Of a stretch of DNA of 64,000 nt, positions 1-11,941 are shown piece by piece. The notes below the pieces were generated by a model. That model worked only from the letters and a program-made list of their open reading frames with translations, was not told the origin of the DNA and ran no database searches. This DNA is from Struthio camelus (Eukaryota > Chordata > Aves > Struthioniformes > Struthionidae), in NCBI RefSeq assembly GCF_040807025.1, contig NC_090942.1, forward strand, positions 201,120,747-201,184,746, given 5' to 3'. The stretch's first letter is position 1, and each line of letters begins with the position of its first letter. A program made the position numbers and the translations under genes.

Positions 1-3000
1 TATGTTACGCACAGGAATATATTTCACTTGGATGATTTTTTTTAAGCTATGTTTGTGAGTTTACAGTTTCAAGGGTACCACACTCAGATCGTGAATATGT
101 GTAGCATCTACTTCTTTCTTTTGCAGCCGGGTCATCCCTATGGGTTATATAGTCTGTTAAGACATGATGATAGCATTGCTCGCAGTAGTTGCCAGTTCCT
201 GCATTCCACTGTGGTAACATATCTTTAAGCATTGTTACCACCATTTCCATCAAGGTACAAGCCTGAACATTTAAATCATCATTTATATATTGCAGGAATA
301 TAGCCACTTGCCCTTGTCAGAGAAGTTGGTTGCTTCATCTATTATAACTGAATACGCTTTTCAGAAGTGTTCTCAGAAACATTCCCCATGCTTTTAAGAG
401 CCATGAAGCCCATTATCTCATTTAAAATAACTAGAATTATCAATGTGCCTTGAATCATTTCAACTACGGGATAGTACTTTGCCTGCAAACAGAACAACCA
501 AATATAGCTGCAGCAGCCTTTCCACTTAAGCACGTTCAATACAATGGCTTGTAATATAAACTTCTGCAGGGATAATATACACCTTTTAGTATTTTTATCA
601 GGCTTGTCTTATTTTCTGTTTCAAGAACCCCAAGAAGTGAGCACACCACCAATATCCTCTGAGGTCTTTTTAAGAACTTGAAGTACTTTGGAGTGGCCTA
701 AAGAAGCTCAATGCCTCTACATTTATCTCAAGCTCTATTCCCTATTAGAAAATGGGGAATGGCACAAAAGCGCTTCTTGCAGATGTAATCAAAAATAACC
801 AAAAGCTGCATAAAAGTAGAAAAAAAGTGCACTGTCCTCCGTTCCAGAATAATCTAGCCATAGTAAGTTATCAAAGAATGAGAAGGAAGAATTTATTTAA
901 AGTATATATGCAGAAAAATTAAAAGAAAATCAGTATATTTTGTTACAGAAAGTGGGAAAGAGGCATAACAGCTAGCAAAAAGATCAGGAGACATATACGT
1001 AGGGAAACATCTCCTCAAGGCAGGCAATTCTGAAGTCATTTCTCAGACAAGAAATAAAGGAGCCCACTGGCAGAGGACTCCTCAAACCCAACTTGGTAGT
1101 TGGTACCCAAGGGAAGAGGAGTGATTTTCAGACACCTAAGACCATCAGAGGATCACGCCCTCCTACCCGAAAAGAAGAATCTCTGAGTTATAAGAAAATT
1201 ATCCTTTAGATAATAACCTGCTAAAAACAAAATGCAATTATTACTACTTTTGGGAAAGGTTTTTATTCTGACTTGTGTTCATGTAGAACTTTTGTTTGAC
1301 AAAGACATCTTCCAAAAAGGTATCAAGGGGAAATGGAACCATTACTTGACCTAAATCCGTTGTTCCTGCACTTAATTATCTCCCTATTAAATGTTTGTGC
1401 TTACTTTTCAGTATGAACTTCTCTGACTTCAGCTTCCAAGTTATGCTCTTTTCTGTTAGTCTCAAGAGCCATGCAGAAACCTGGTGAAAGCATGCCGTAA
1501 TCCAGCCATCTCTCAACCTTCTTTTAGACAAAGAAAACAGATTAACGTCTATATGTATTTCACTACATTTTCTCAGATCTTTGATACTATTTCTGTGGCT
1601 CTTTCCTGCATTCTCTCTTACTACTGAGAAACTTTGTTAGCACATGTTGGCCTGAACTATATCCAGCTTTGAAATACTGATCTCATCAGTGCCCTGTCAG
1701 AGGTAATATCTCCTCCATATTTCTATCCATGATTCTCCTTATATCACAGCAGTCCTCTTTGTTATAGATCTGCACAGGGAACTCCTATATATAACCACCT
1801 ACTTCCCGTGCAGCCAATTCTTTCTAGTGCTCAATCCCCCATTATGTAGGTAGCACTACATCATTTCTTCTTAGAAACATAATTATGCATTCAGATGTAT
1901 GCATTCAGAAGCGCGTTGTGTTCACACAAGGTTCCTCTTCATTAACCGCTCTATCCATCTTCGCAACGTGTCCAACCTTTACCAGTGGTTCCTACAGGTT
2001 ACGCTTTTAAAAAATGAATAACAGCAAGTCTAGCACAGATGCTATGCAATACCACTAAGTGGACCCGATTATCACACGAATACCCATCGGAAGCTAGTTT
2101 TTTAAGAAGTACCAGTCAACTAGATCTTAATCTACTTCACATGTGTTTTAATGAAAATACCAACACTGGCACTTGCACTGTAATATCATGTGGCAGGTCA
2201 AATGCCTTTCAAAAATCTGTTGCATCTATGGAGTGACTGAAAAGAACAAAATCTATCATCCTATTGTAATTACCTCAGATCTGTTTGAGAAGAATTACTT
2301 TCAATAAAAAATATACAGACTGGCAAGTATTCTTTAATTCTCTATTTTCTTTTTTTCTTTCTTTCAGATATGGAAAATGGATTGATTTGGGCAAAGGGAC
2401 TGTATAATCCTTGCTTCAGTTATGTTCCTATTGATTTCAGCCTGTTAACAGTTGAGGAAAACTGGGTGAAGACCTCAACACTTGGCTCACCAGTAAGAGA
2501 AAAAAGCTGTAGCACTGGCAAAGCTCAAAAAAAAAAAAAAAAAAAAGAGAAAGAAAATGGGCTGTGCAGCAAACAGGGTATTCCAGTTCAGATATTTCCT
2601 TAAAGAAAACGGTAACAAAAGCCATGTCTTAAACATACACAGGGGATCCTGTCATACATTTGGGTTCCTCAGACTTCCTTCAGATAGCTAACCATTGCTA
2701 TCTGCAAGAGTTTTTATTAGGACATGAACATTTTTAACATATTGGTTTAGTCTAGTATAAGAGTACATGTGGAAACAAAAGGAAAGGAAAAATAACTCCA
2801 GGTAAGACTGTTCTTAGGACAGTCGTTTGACTTGCTGTGCCTTCAGGGTTGGTTTTAGTTATAAGGATTAAAGCCTAGGAACGCTAAAGAAGAGCTCAAA
2901 AAGAGAGAGTGCTTAGGAAGGAACAAGACTGAGCCATGGGACCATGCTGGATTTTCGGAAGGAAGGTTGGCTGATTGGTAAGGCTCTAGGTGAAGAATAT

Positions 3001-5003
3001 GTCAAGCTGCTACTTAGGGATGTCTCTCAAAGCGCTCTTTGAATTAGGTGGCTTGGTTGCTACACTAATGATCAGCTCTATACTTACACGCTGGGTAAAC
3101 CAGGATGTGCCCCAAAGCCTGATGTTCCTACTATTTACATCAGTAATTCACTGGAGCATGAGATGCTTTTCATCTCTACCCTGTATGAACAGGCTTTCCT
3201 CCTACAGGACACAGGCTCCTGGTAGCAGACTTCTACTCAGGACATGGCTGAGAGAAAGACCTGGAGGAGTAATTCCTATATATCACAGCTAGTCACAGCT
3301 ACCTGAAGGGCAGAAGTGTCCTTTAGGGCCACTGTGCCTGATCACATATGTATGATCAGACACATATATACGTATGCATGTCTGAGTGCATATATCCACT
3401 CAGCATATGTGCCTGACCTCATTCAGATGTCCTGGACAGAGCAAGTCAGTGACTGCCTGAAAAGCAGGCAAATTCCAAACTATGCCCTGAGACAGAGGAA
3501 AGCACTGGACTGCACAACTGATGTCTCAGGGTATGCCAACATTAGGCAAAACCATAGTGAGTTACCTGAATTAGGCCAGGGCATTTTTTACCCCACCATG
3601 GCAATCACAACATCAGACACGGATCCTCACTCCAGTCCTGCATCAGCATAGCCCAACTGCTGCTTCCTGCTCCAGGGCTAGGCTGTTCTGTGCTAGTTTG
3701 AGGGTCAGCAAACGTCCGTACAAGCATGCTCATGACACAGACAAGGAAATCAAACTAAGAAAGTGGTACTGTGACTGTGATTCTGTAACTGTGACCCATC
3801 ACTAATTTTTGCATTTTTGCTGTTCACGAGATTCTCCTCTAAATTACAACTGTTCTGTAGTGCTGCAGAGAGAAATCTGTGCCAATGCCATCTGCCCTAA
3901 GGACCAAGACAGTTCACTACCTCACTAAAAAGGGGCAAATTGGCAAACCCCGTAATACAGGATACAAACGTTAGCTTGTTTTTAATGTATTTTAATTGGA
4001 ATGGAAATCGTTCACCAATTAATTAAGTGAATAAACCCAGCTCTTCAGAGTCCTAAATTAAAATATTTAATTGAAAAGCTGGTCTTCCGCGTTTGTGAGA
4101 AACGAACGTTAAAACAGGATGAAAACCATCTTTTGCAATTTTTAAGGCAACTGTTCTAAACGAGGGACAGATGATGAAACACACCAGACATACTCAGTTT
4201 AGATCACAGTAAAGCATTTGTTACACTGTCACACAAGAAATCAGTGGATAAATCAAGAAGACAGCGATGAGCAGCAAGGCGATATCCATTTTTAATCCTC
4301 GTTATAATGCAGGAGGGGTCACTAGAAATAAGAATAAATCATCTTGAATCACGCAGCAAGGTCTCACAAGGGTTAGCACAACGAGTGAGTCTGAATGAAG
4401 GACGTGCGCCACACACACTCGCTGAGTGAGCTACTCAGCGAGGCAGGAATTCGTCTCTCCAGACACCGGTAGTCCCGCAGGGCCAGATTTTCCAAAGTGC
4501 TTTGGATATCTAATGGTGCAAACGAGGACAAAGCACAATCTCTTAAAATTGCCCAAGCTCTTCCAAAGACCATTGCAGCCCACCTAACTCACGCCACTGC
4601 TTTGAGAAGGCCTGGAGAACACCTCTCTCCAGTGGCAATGCAGGGCACCTTGGGAGACTAGCTTTTGCATTCAAACTCCTTTGTTTGGTGTCTAAAGTTG
4701 TGTGGTGTGGACCCCCTGTCCCCACAGCTTCAAGGGATTTTCAGTATCTAACCCACTAAAACTCCTGCTGGCCCACCTGTACTACACAATATATAGTGGC
4801 TTTGCGAATCTGGCCGTATGTCCCTAATATCCTCACTCTCTGAAGACGGCAGGCTTGCCTGCTCGTCTGTCCGCCCTCGGCACGCGGGCAGGTGCCAGCT
4901 GCTCTAGCCGCAAGGTTGATATTGTACACTTGACTTCATGCTTCCTTTGCTATCTTTGTCTCACATATTCATTTTCGTACGGTTTTATGATACCGAACGA
5001 GGG
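1..5003. other. Intergenic DNA upstream of GPR12, no gene seen
   Basis: AT-rich sequence with only short, unconvincing open frames on both strands. It includes an A-run near 2529-2546. A pyrimidine tract ending in CAG at about 2343-2368 resembles a splice acceptor, but it leads into a frame with no recognisable product. I see no repeat family, RNA gene or conserved protein here. It could hold distal GPR12 regulatory DNA, which cannot be read from sequence alone. Confidence 0.6.
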
Positions 5004-5190
5004 AATGGCTCAGGTTGGAAGGGGACCTCTGGAGATGGTCTAGTCCAACCCCACAACTCAAACAAGGGTCAACTAGAGTCGGTTTACTCATGACCGCATC
5101 CAGCTGGGTTTTGAGTATCTCCAAGGATGGAGACGCCGCAACCTCTCTGGGCAACCAACCTGTGCCAGGGTTTGACCGCCCTCACCATAA
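5004..5190 (-). mobile_element. CR1 LINE 3' fragment (old)
   Basis: The stretch matches the antisense of the CR1 3' end. It shows the familiar order of the segment beginning GGTTGGAAGGGACCTC, the segment near TAGTCCAACC, then TGAGTATCTCCAAGGATGGA and CTCTCTGGGCAACC. The same blocks occur in the same order in the younger copy at 31655-35538. It is short, 5'-truncated and diverged, and it lies just outside the GPR12 CpG island. Confidence 0.85.
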
Positions 5191-5520
5191 GGATACTTTT
5201 CACTTAACCTGCTCTTAGAAGGAGGCTCTGCTCCTTCTAAACAGGAAAAAAGGCCAGCCCTTCGCATCTGGTAGCCGCATGACCAGCAAGGGATACGCTG
5301 GGCTCCCCTCTCACATCACTAAAATCTTTTTAATCTACAAAGACATCTGCGAGCGGCTCCTGCCGAGGTGCACCGCTCCCCGCGGACAACCCGCCGCGAA
5401 GAAGAACAAGGGCACGGGCACCCAAGGGTTGGCAGGGCGCCTCCGTGCCAACAGCCAGGAGGTCGGCGGCGATTAACGGTCGGGACGGCGCTTCGCAGCA
5501 GCCCGCCTCGAAGGGGCGAA

Positions 5521-5552
5521 GGGCGGCATCGCCTCAGGGCGGCATCGCCTCA
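5521..5552. repeat. 16-bp unit repeated twice in the CpG island
   Basis: The unit GGGCGGCATCGCCTCA occurs twice back to back (5521-5536 and 5537-5552). A third, degraded unit beginning GGGCGGCGGCGCC follows. Confidence 0.9.
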
Positions 5553-5603
5553 GGGCGGCGGCGCCGTCACCTCAGGGGCGCGCGCGAGCAGGTGCCGCCC
5601 TTG

Positions 5604-5721
5604 GCGCGCGCGCGGGAAGGGGGGCCGGGGAGGGGGGGAGGGGCGGGGAGGAGCGGGGGGGGCCCCCCCCGCTCCTCCCCGCCCCTCCCCCCCTCCCCGG
5701 CCCCCCTTCCCGCGCGCGCGC
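5604..5721. repeat. Perfect 118-bp palindrome, 59-bp arms, no spacer
   Basis: The left arm 5604-5662 is the exact reverse complement of the right arm 5663-5721. I checked it base by base, and the centre is eight G followed by eight C. Pairing stops at 5603/5722. The arms contain G-runs able to form G-quadruplexes, and the outer ends are GC alternations. A spacer-free perfect palindrome this long is normally unstable. It is therefore either a striking promoter structure or a fold-back artefact of sequencing or assembly. Confidence 0.95.
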
Positions 5722-5868
5722 TGCCCACGTGGCCCCGTGCGCGCCGCCCCTCCCCCGCCGCTCCCGCCTTGCGCGTGCGCGCGCCCTGCGCGCGGAGGGG
5801 CGCGCACCTGCGCTGCGCCCTCGGCCCGGCCCTGCGCCGCGCCGCGCTGCGCTGCCCTGCGCCGGCGG

Positions 5869-6311
5869 GTGAGCGCGGCTGGCCCCACTGCCGTCCTCGA
5901 AGCCACCTTCCTCCTCCTCCTCCTCGCCGGGAAGCCCCAGGTGACCGTTGCCGGGGTGTGTGCGGGGGCATCCGCGCTGCCCTCCGCGCCTGCATGGAGT
6001 TTGTAAGTGCTCAGCGGAGATCGCGGCTTCTTCCCCCCCACCCCCCCTCCCCCAGGGAGGTTTCCCAAGGAGGGGGGTCGGCAGGGCGGTGCCGGTGATG
6101 GACCCCCCCCCCAAACCACGCAGCCCCCCCCCCCCCCCAAAAGAAACCCTGCGGCTCCGGCTGCTCAATAACGGTTTTTATTCCGCCCCCCAACCCTCCC
6201 CCCCTCCGTTCCGCGCACCCCTTTCTCCTCCCCAAAACTGCTGTGCTGCGGGGGTTTGGGCCGTTTTAGTGCGGTTGCGGTGTGTCCCTGCCTTCCTTCT
6301 TCTCTGCCCAG
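5869..6311 (+). other. GPR12: Candidate 5' UTR intron of GPR12
   Basis: A donor-like GG|GTGAGC lies at 5867-5874. An alternative TTT|GTAAGT donor has its GT at 6003-6004. A strong pyrimidine tract ending CTGCCCAG lies at 6284-6311. GPR12 in other vertebrates has non-coding 5' exon sequence spliced to one coding exon, so an intron here is plausible. The choice of donor, and whether 6311 is the acceptor, are inference. Confidence 0.3.
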
Positions 6312-6502
6312 GTGAAGGAAATTACCTGTAGAAACACTTTGTGGCCGTCCTCCCGCAGATAATTTGGGGGCAGTTTTAAGTGGTTTGGTTTTGTTTTCTC
6401 CTCCGTGTTTTTTTTTTTTTGTTTTGTTTTGTTTTGTCGCCACGTTTATGTAACAAGTGCCTGCCTGCATATGAGGTTGGTGTTGCTGTCTTAAGGTGTT
6501 GC

Positions 6503-6562
6503 ATGCTCTTGGGTTTGGTGAGTGCTCGTACCCGAACGTTACAAAAAATGTCTTTCCGTTGA
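6503..6562 (+). other. Upstream ORF (19 codons) before GPR12
   Basis: ATG at 6503 opens a 19-codon frame that ends with TGA at 6560-6562, 17 bases before the GPR12 ATG and out of frame with it. A second in-frame ATG lies at 6548, leaving a four-residue mini-ORF MSFR. If this segment is in the mature leader it could lower initiation at GPR12. Further short upstream ATG frames lie near 6449 and 6474. Confidence 0.45.
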
Positions 6563-6579
6563 AGAAGACAGGGGTTAAA

Positions 6580-7584
6580 ATGAATGAAGATCTGAAGGTT
6601 AATTTGAGCTGGCTGCCTCAGGACCGTGTAGAAGCCAGCTCCACAGAGAATGTCTCAGCCGCAGGCTCCTCCCTGGTTCCTGTCGTAGACCCAGAGCCAG
6701 AGCTCTTGGTCAACCCCTGGGACATTGTTCTGTGCACTTCAGGAACCCTTATCTCCTGCGAAAATGCCGTTGTGGTTCTTATCATTTTCCATAATCCCAG
6801 TCTGCGTGCCCCCATGTTCCTCCTCATAGGCAGCCTGGCACTTGCAGATCTCTTAGCGGGAATCGGATTGATCATCAATTTTGTTTTTGCGTACCTTCTG
6901 CAGTCAGAAGCGACCAAGCTGGTTACGATTGGACTGATCGTTGCCTCTTTCTCTGCGTCTGTCGGCAGCTTGCTGGCTATTACTGTTGATCGTTACCTCT
7001 CGCTGTATTATGCTTTGACTTATAATTCGGAAAGGACTGTCACTTTTACCTATGTCATGCTTATACTGCTCTGGGGAGCGTCTATCTGTATTGGACTGCT
7101 GCCTGTAATGGGCTGGAACTGCCTCAGAGATGAATCCACCTGCAGTGTTATCAGACCGCTCACTAAAAATAATGCGGCTGTCCTTTCAGTCTCTTTCCTG
7201 CTTATGTTTGCCCTCATGCTGCAGCTCTACATTCAAATCTGTAAAATCGTGATGCGCCATGCCCATCAGATTGCCTTGCAACACCATTTCCTGGCCACTT
7301 CCCACTATGTGACCACCCGAAAAGGAGTGTCTACTTTGGCCATTATTTTGGGGACTTTTGCTGCTTGCTGGATGCCTTTTACACTCTATTCTTTAATAGC
7401 AGATTACACCTATCCTTCTATATATACCTATGCCACCCTCCTGCCAGCTACCTACAATTCCATCATCAATCCTGTAATATATGCTTTTAGGAACCAGGAG
7501 ATACAAAAAGCACTTTGGCTCATCTGTTGTGGCTGTGTACCTTCTAACCTGTCTCAGAGAGCAAGATCACCCAGTGATGTCTGA
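6580..7584 (+). CDS. GPR12: G-protein coupled receptor 12
   Basis: Orphan class A receptor of the GPR3/GPR6/GPR12 group. It signals constitutively through Gs to raise cAMP at the plasma membrane, mainly in neurons and oocytes. The intronless frame gives 334 residues, the usual GPR12 length. The N-terminus MNEDLKVNLSW and the C-terminus RARSPSDV are GPR12-specific. Seven membrane segments fall at about 48-70, 78-102, 114-137, 156-176, 200-222, 250-273 and 284-303. Key residues seen are Asn62 (TM1), Asp90 in LALAD (TM2), DRY 137-139, CWMP 263-266 and NPVIY 297-301. A cysteine pair, 181 and 188, lies inside loop 2. No cysteine stands at the top of TM3, as in lipid-type receptors. Possible N-glycosylation sites are Asn8 and Asn24, and Cys317/318/320 may be palmitoylated. 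The frame extends upstream only to a GTG (6496), so the ATG at 6580 is the start. It is transcribed toward WASF3. Confidence 0.98.
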   Translation: MNEDLKVNLSWLPQDRVEASSTENVSAAGSSLVPVVDPEPELLVNPWDIVLCTSGTLISCENAVVVLIIFHNPSLRAPMFLLIGSLALADLLAGIGLIINFVFAYLLQSEATKLVTIGLIVASFSASVGSLLAITVDRYLSLYYALTYNSERTVTFTYVMLILLWGASICIGLLPVMGWNCLRDESTCSVIRPLTKNNAAVLSVSFLLMFALMLQLYIQICKIVMRHAHQIALQHHFLATSHYVTTRKGVSTLAIILGTFAACWMPFTLYSLIADYTYPSIYTYATLLPATYNSIINPVIYAFRNQEIQKALWLICCGCVPSNLSQRARSPSDV

Positions 7585-8023
7585 TTGACAGCTAGGAGGA
7601 CGCTCGTTAACACATTATTTTCCAGACATTCTTGCAGCACTGTTTTTGGTTTAGATGCTTTCATTAAATGGTGTGTGTTGGGTTCATATAAAAAAACACA
7701 GGATGCACTGACCTTTTTGTAAACAGAAAAAACCCCAGTGACCAAAATGAATCAAGTGGTTTAAGGGAGATTTCCAAAATCAAAATAATCAGTGTTCATA
7801 CAGATTTCTAATGTTGCTCAGGGTCTTTTGTTGTAATATAAGTATATAACCCAGACTCTGCCATGTTTGCCATGATTTTACATTAATTTTGCTAATTAAC
7901 ATTAGATTGAAACAACATGCCTACTTTGAAATTGTTTGTGATTGCGTTCAGTCACGATGCATGTTTTATTTTGTTGTCGGGATTTTCTTTCCCTCTTTAA
8001 TTCTTATTAAAACAGTAAAAAAA

Positions 8024-8029
8024 AATAAA
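8024..8029 (+). terminator. GPR12: Candidate poly(A) signal of GPR12
   Basis: AATAAA stands 440 bases after the GPR12 stop codon and is followed by T/G-containing sequence. An ATTAAA at about 7664 is an alternative. Which one is used, or whether a more distal site is used, cannot be decided here. Confidence 0.4.
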
Positions 8030-11000
8030 GTCCTGTTACCACAAACTCCTTTGTATATCATCAGAATACTCTTCAAAATAATGGCCAATCATACTGATTT
8101 ATATGATGTTTATTGTAATAATCTCAGTGCAACAAATATGCTCTAAGTGAGGAAGCACCTGCATAGCTTTTTGTTTTAGGTCTCGGCATGAATTAGCTCG
8201 ATCATTATTTTAAAGTGTTACCTGTTCTCTCTTGAGTTCTGGCTGGATGTTAAAACAGAAGATAAGCTTTGTCTTCCTTTTCAAAAATCAGGCATATGTT
8301 TTCGTCTAGCTATGGGACATCAGAGCTCATGATGCTATTAATTTTAAAAACAATTCCCCACTGAAGTTGATGGGGAGTTTTGAAATTGATGAAACAATAT
8401 GGCCTCTTTTGGCTATGCGTTTGTAATAGATGCAGCACTTCTAAGTTTCTCGGACAAGTTAATCTTTTCAGAAATGTACAGGGGAATATCTAATGAAATA
8501 ACCTACAAATAACTTACAACACATATTTAGCATCTGCACTAAATGGTTCCCCTTAAGTTTGCTCTCAAGTCACAATTATTACTGCTTGTTTCTGTTTTTC
8601 GGCTATAATTTAACATTCTGAAATTTTATAAATTCTCAGAGCATATCTGGTTCATAATCGTATGCAACCAAAACTGCAACATGAAACAATTATTTTCTCC
8701 TTTTTCTGGCAGTTTCATCCTTTGCAGATCATGATTCTTCACACTGTATGCATATCATTTCACTTCATTATAGGATGATAGTTCTGGTCTAAAAGGCAGA
8801 GCTTCCTCTCATGAATTGTTACATTTAAAACTGGTTATAACCTTTTACTGAAGCCACATTAGAATGCAATAGAAGTAAAACATTGTTTTCAGTAAGAATA
8901 CTTGATTGTCAGAGAGAGAGTCTTTCTGGAAGATTTCTTCATAAAAGTTAAGGTATATCGTAATGTCAATGCCTGAGAGTTTATATTACCACTATTAGTG
9001 TTAATGGGAGCAGCATGTGTTAATGCCTTGGCATCAGTATGAGGTTATATTCCCTTGAATGTCAAAGTCAGTATACTGTATTGTTGCTTCAGTATCTTCC
9101 ATTACAGTTCCAAAAAAAAAAAAAAGTCACAAGTGTAAAAATAGCAATATTTAAAGTTCAATGAAAAAATTTGCCTGTATTATAGATAGCAGAGACAACC
9201 GTGTTGCTGATATGGATTTTTTCAAATGGAATCTTTCCTTTTTCACATGGATGTTTGGATGACTGTAGCTTTTTGTGGCAGAGTTTCTGTGATGTTAAGA
9301 GTCATATGGTATACACAAAGCTGAATCTCAAATGTGGATGAGTTTTCTGTAAGCAAAGCTCTGTAGAGATTTTATCAGCAATAATTAATTTTAGTTGCAA
9401 TGCTGGGTTCAAATTCCATTGTTCACTTGGTTCAACCTTCATGATATTTGGCTTTTACTTTATAATCTAATTAGTTTTAAAAATGCATGGCATTACCCAG
9501 TAGAGCTGTGAACTTACAGCTCCCTTGGCTTAACCGCAATTTACAGATGCTCAGCACAGTTAGACTATGGCCCCTACTCTGTAGGATACTGGTATTCTTC
9601 ATCTACTTCTGAACGCTAATGAGAATCTAGTCATTACCATGCTCCTGTTTTGTTATGAATTTTTGTATAAGAAATAATCACTTCATAAATATCCATGCTA
9701 TGTATGCATGCAATTTTGCAAGTATGCAAAAAATGGAAATAAATGGTAGAAATCATGAACTGAATAATGTAGAGAGGCTGTGAATGGCACCTTTTAAAAG
9801 AGCAAAGAAGGTATGTTAAAATCATACAATGTGTATCCCTCTCTCGCTTCTCTGTGCGATTGTTCTTCTGTATCGAATTGCTAAAAACTGTGATGAGAAT
9901 GAACTGCTATAACTGTGACCATAATTCAGTCGTGAGGGTGACTGTTTTGCTGCTTGTGCAGACCTGTTCTCTTCCTGTTGGTCACCTCACAAGTGCTAAT
10001 GTTTTTCTCTCCACAACACCTGGGTGGTAGGGAAGCCAGAAGAAAAATAGCACAGAGGGAGGTGATGTTGTCCGCTCTTTTCATGCTGGTTCACCTAGTG
10101 TCCTTGTCATCTTCCTCGCTCCACAGGCTGCCTAAATCTGCAGAGGCTCTCCGGAGTGCCGGGGGAGCCGACCTTTTCCTTGTGCCAGAGTGGAGAGATT
10201 TGTAATTGGAAGCTTCTCTCCTGAGGAGAAGTCTGAATCAAATGGAGGAAAGAAGGATTAATTATAGAAGTCACACAAAGCTAGATTGTAGGGATATGAT
10301 TTGCCCTCATTTGAGGGGTAATGCATGGTTACCTTTCACAACAAACAGATGAGAAACACAGTTTTGCTGCTAGAGCTATTACTGTGACCTCTAGTGAGGA
10401 TGTTGTCTAAGAAATGTTCTTAGATTGAGACTGTGCAGCAAAGACCAGAAAGTCCTTCTGGAAGTCAGTGACATGGGTTTCTCTACAGCCGCCAGACAGA
10501 CCATTAAAATCATTTATGATTTACAGTATTGGAGAGACGCTATGTAACACACCTGTGAGCAAACTCTTGTCCTCTGAGGGAGGAGGGGCAGAGCTGTGGG
10601 TGCAAAGCTGCCTACCTCCCTTCTACAAGAAGGCAAACACTTCTCAGACCCTGCAGAATTCAACAGTTCTCTGCTCTCCGCTTGAAGTATGTGGGCAGTT
10701 GCATTGTAGGCCCCCGTCCCCTATGGGAAGGTGCCAGTATCCTTTCAACATCCCTCTGAAACTGATGGAACTCCAGCCAGCTTGTAGGGTTGCATCATTT
10801 TATAGTCACGTTAAACAACACCTGTGCATAAGCTCAGAGGTGTTAAATTGACTCTTTAAAGTATAGTGAAGTACCTTGCCTGTCTCCAGCATAATGACAG
10901 AAATGTGCGGGAGGGGGGTTTTAATGCATAATTTAGTGTAAGGAATTTTGAGTTTATTTTTCATGCTTGACCTGTCGTGAGTAACAGGTTGTATCTTGAT

Positions 11001-11941
11001 AGGCAAAATTTACTGTAGATAGTTTTTTCATATACTCAACCTCAAAGCTTGTGTGAGGGGTTTTGGTGTTTGGTTGGTTGGTTTTGTTTTTTTTTACCAT
11101 TCCTCCTAACAGTAAGAATTTCAGCAATAAGGGAAAAGTGCTTGTATCATAACAGCAATAAAATCCTCCATGTTGCAGGTACTATAAACTGCTGAGTAAA
11201 CTCAGAGCAATAGAGAGGAAGCAATATATTCTTTAGACAAAAAGTAGTAACTTGCATGAGGACTTTAAGTAAGCAGAAGTCTTCCTTTGTTAAGCAGTTG
11301 CTATTGGACTGATGTGAGACATTTTCTGGTTGGTTTGTGTTACAATCATTTGAGTTACTGAATAGAATTACTCAGCAATAACCATTTACCTTAGTTTTTG
11401 GATCCTGAATGCTATTTGTGAGAAAATTATGTACTGCAGTAGGGTTTTTTTTTTACTCTTTTCATTGTTTGGCATTTAGTTGTACAGCAATGCTTGGATA
11501 AATTCATTGTGTTCATGATTTCTGGTTGTAACTTAATACTGAGAATACCCTTCACCCCCCAAAAAAAAAAAAAGAGAGAGAGAATCCTCAAATTTATGAT
11601 GTCAGTCAAGCTGGATATAATAGATGGGGTTAACCAGTTCCAAAGGTAATTTGGTACAAAAGATGGTGATTGTGGCATCATTGAAGAAACCACCTGCCAA
11701 TACCTAGGATATTTGGAAGCAAGCTGAAAGGTCTGTTACAGCTGCTGTTCGTTCCCACTACGGATGCTCAGTGACATAAGCAGCTGCATCCATCCTTCAC
11801 ATTCAGGGGCCACCCTCGAAGGATCTTGGAGCCACTGAAGTCACTCCAGGGACAGCAGTGAACTTTGGTTTGGGCGAGCAGCCATTTCATCTGCCAAAAG
11901 TTGTATTTCTGTTGCCTCCTTTTTTCCAGAGTTATTTAGCT

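Larger units (their letters stand above)
5340..6260 (+). promoter_or_regulatory. GPR12: CpG island / promoter region of GPR12
   Basis: Base composition jumps here to very high G+C with dense CpG, unlike the AT-rich DNA on both sides. The island ends about 300 bases before the GPR12 start codon. Visible elements are a palindromic E-box CACGTG at 5726-5731, an NRF1-like GCGCGTGCGC near 5770, a 16-bp tandem duplication at 5521-5552, the palindrome at 5604-5721, and long C-runs at 6103-6112 and 6124-6138. Several long open frames on all six strands are composition artefacts. The transcription start is not visible, and the promoter role is inferred from the island and its position. Confidence 0.8.

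Noticed and set aside
47-539. Two consecutive minus-strand open frames (86 and 65 codons) at the left edge
   Set aside because: No recognisable domain, different frames, no splice or start context. Most likely chance frames.
2370-2603. Open frame preceded by a pyrimidine tract and CAG, resembling an exon
   Set aside because: The peptide runs through a poly-lysine stretch made by an A-run and matches no known protein. The acceptor-like signal alone is not enough.
5368-6168. Several 140-217 codon frames on both strands in the CpG island
   Set aside because: They are Pro/Arg/Gly-rich composition artefacts overlapping each other. The palindrome even produces mirrored peptides on the two strands.
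6496-6579. N-terminal extension of GPR12 to the upstream in-frame GTG
   Set aside because: The first in-frame ATG is 6580, and it gives the exact GPR12 N-terminus and usual length of 334 residues. The upstream in-frame sequence shows no family similarity.
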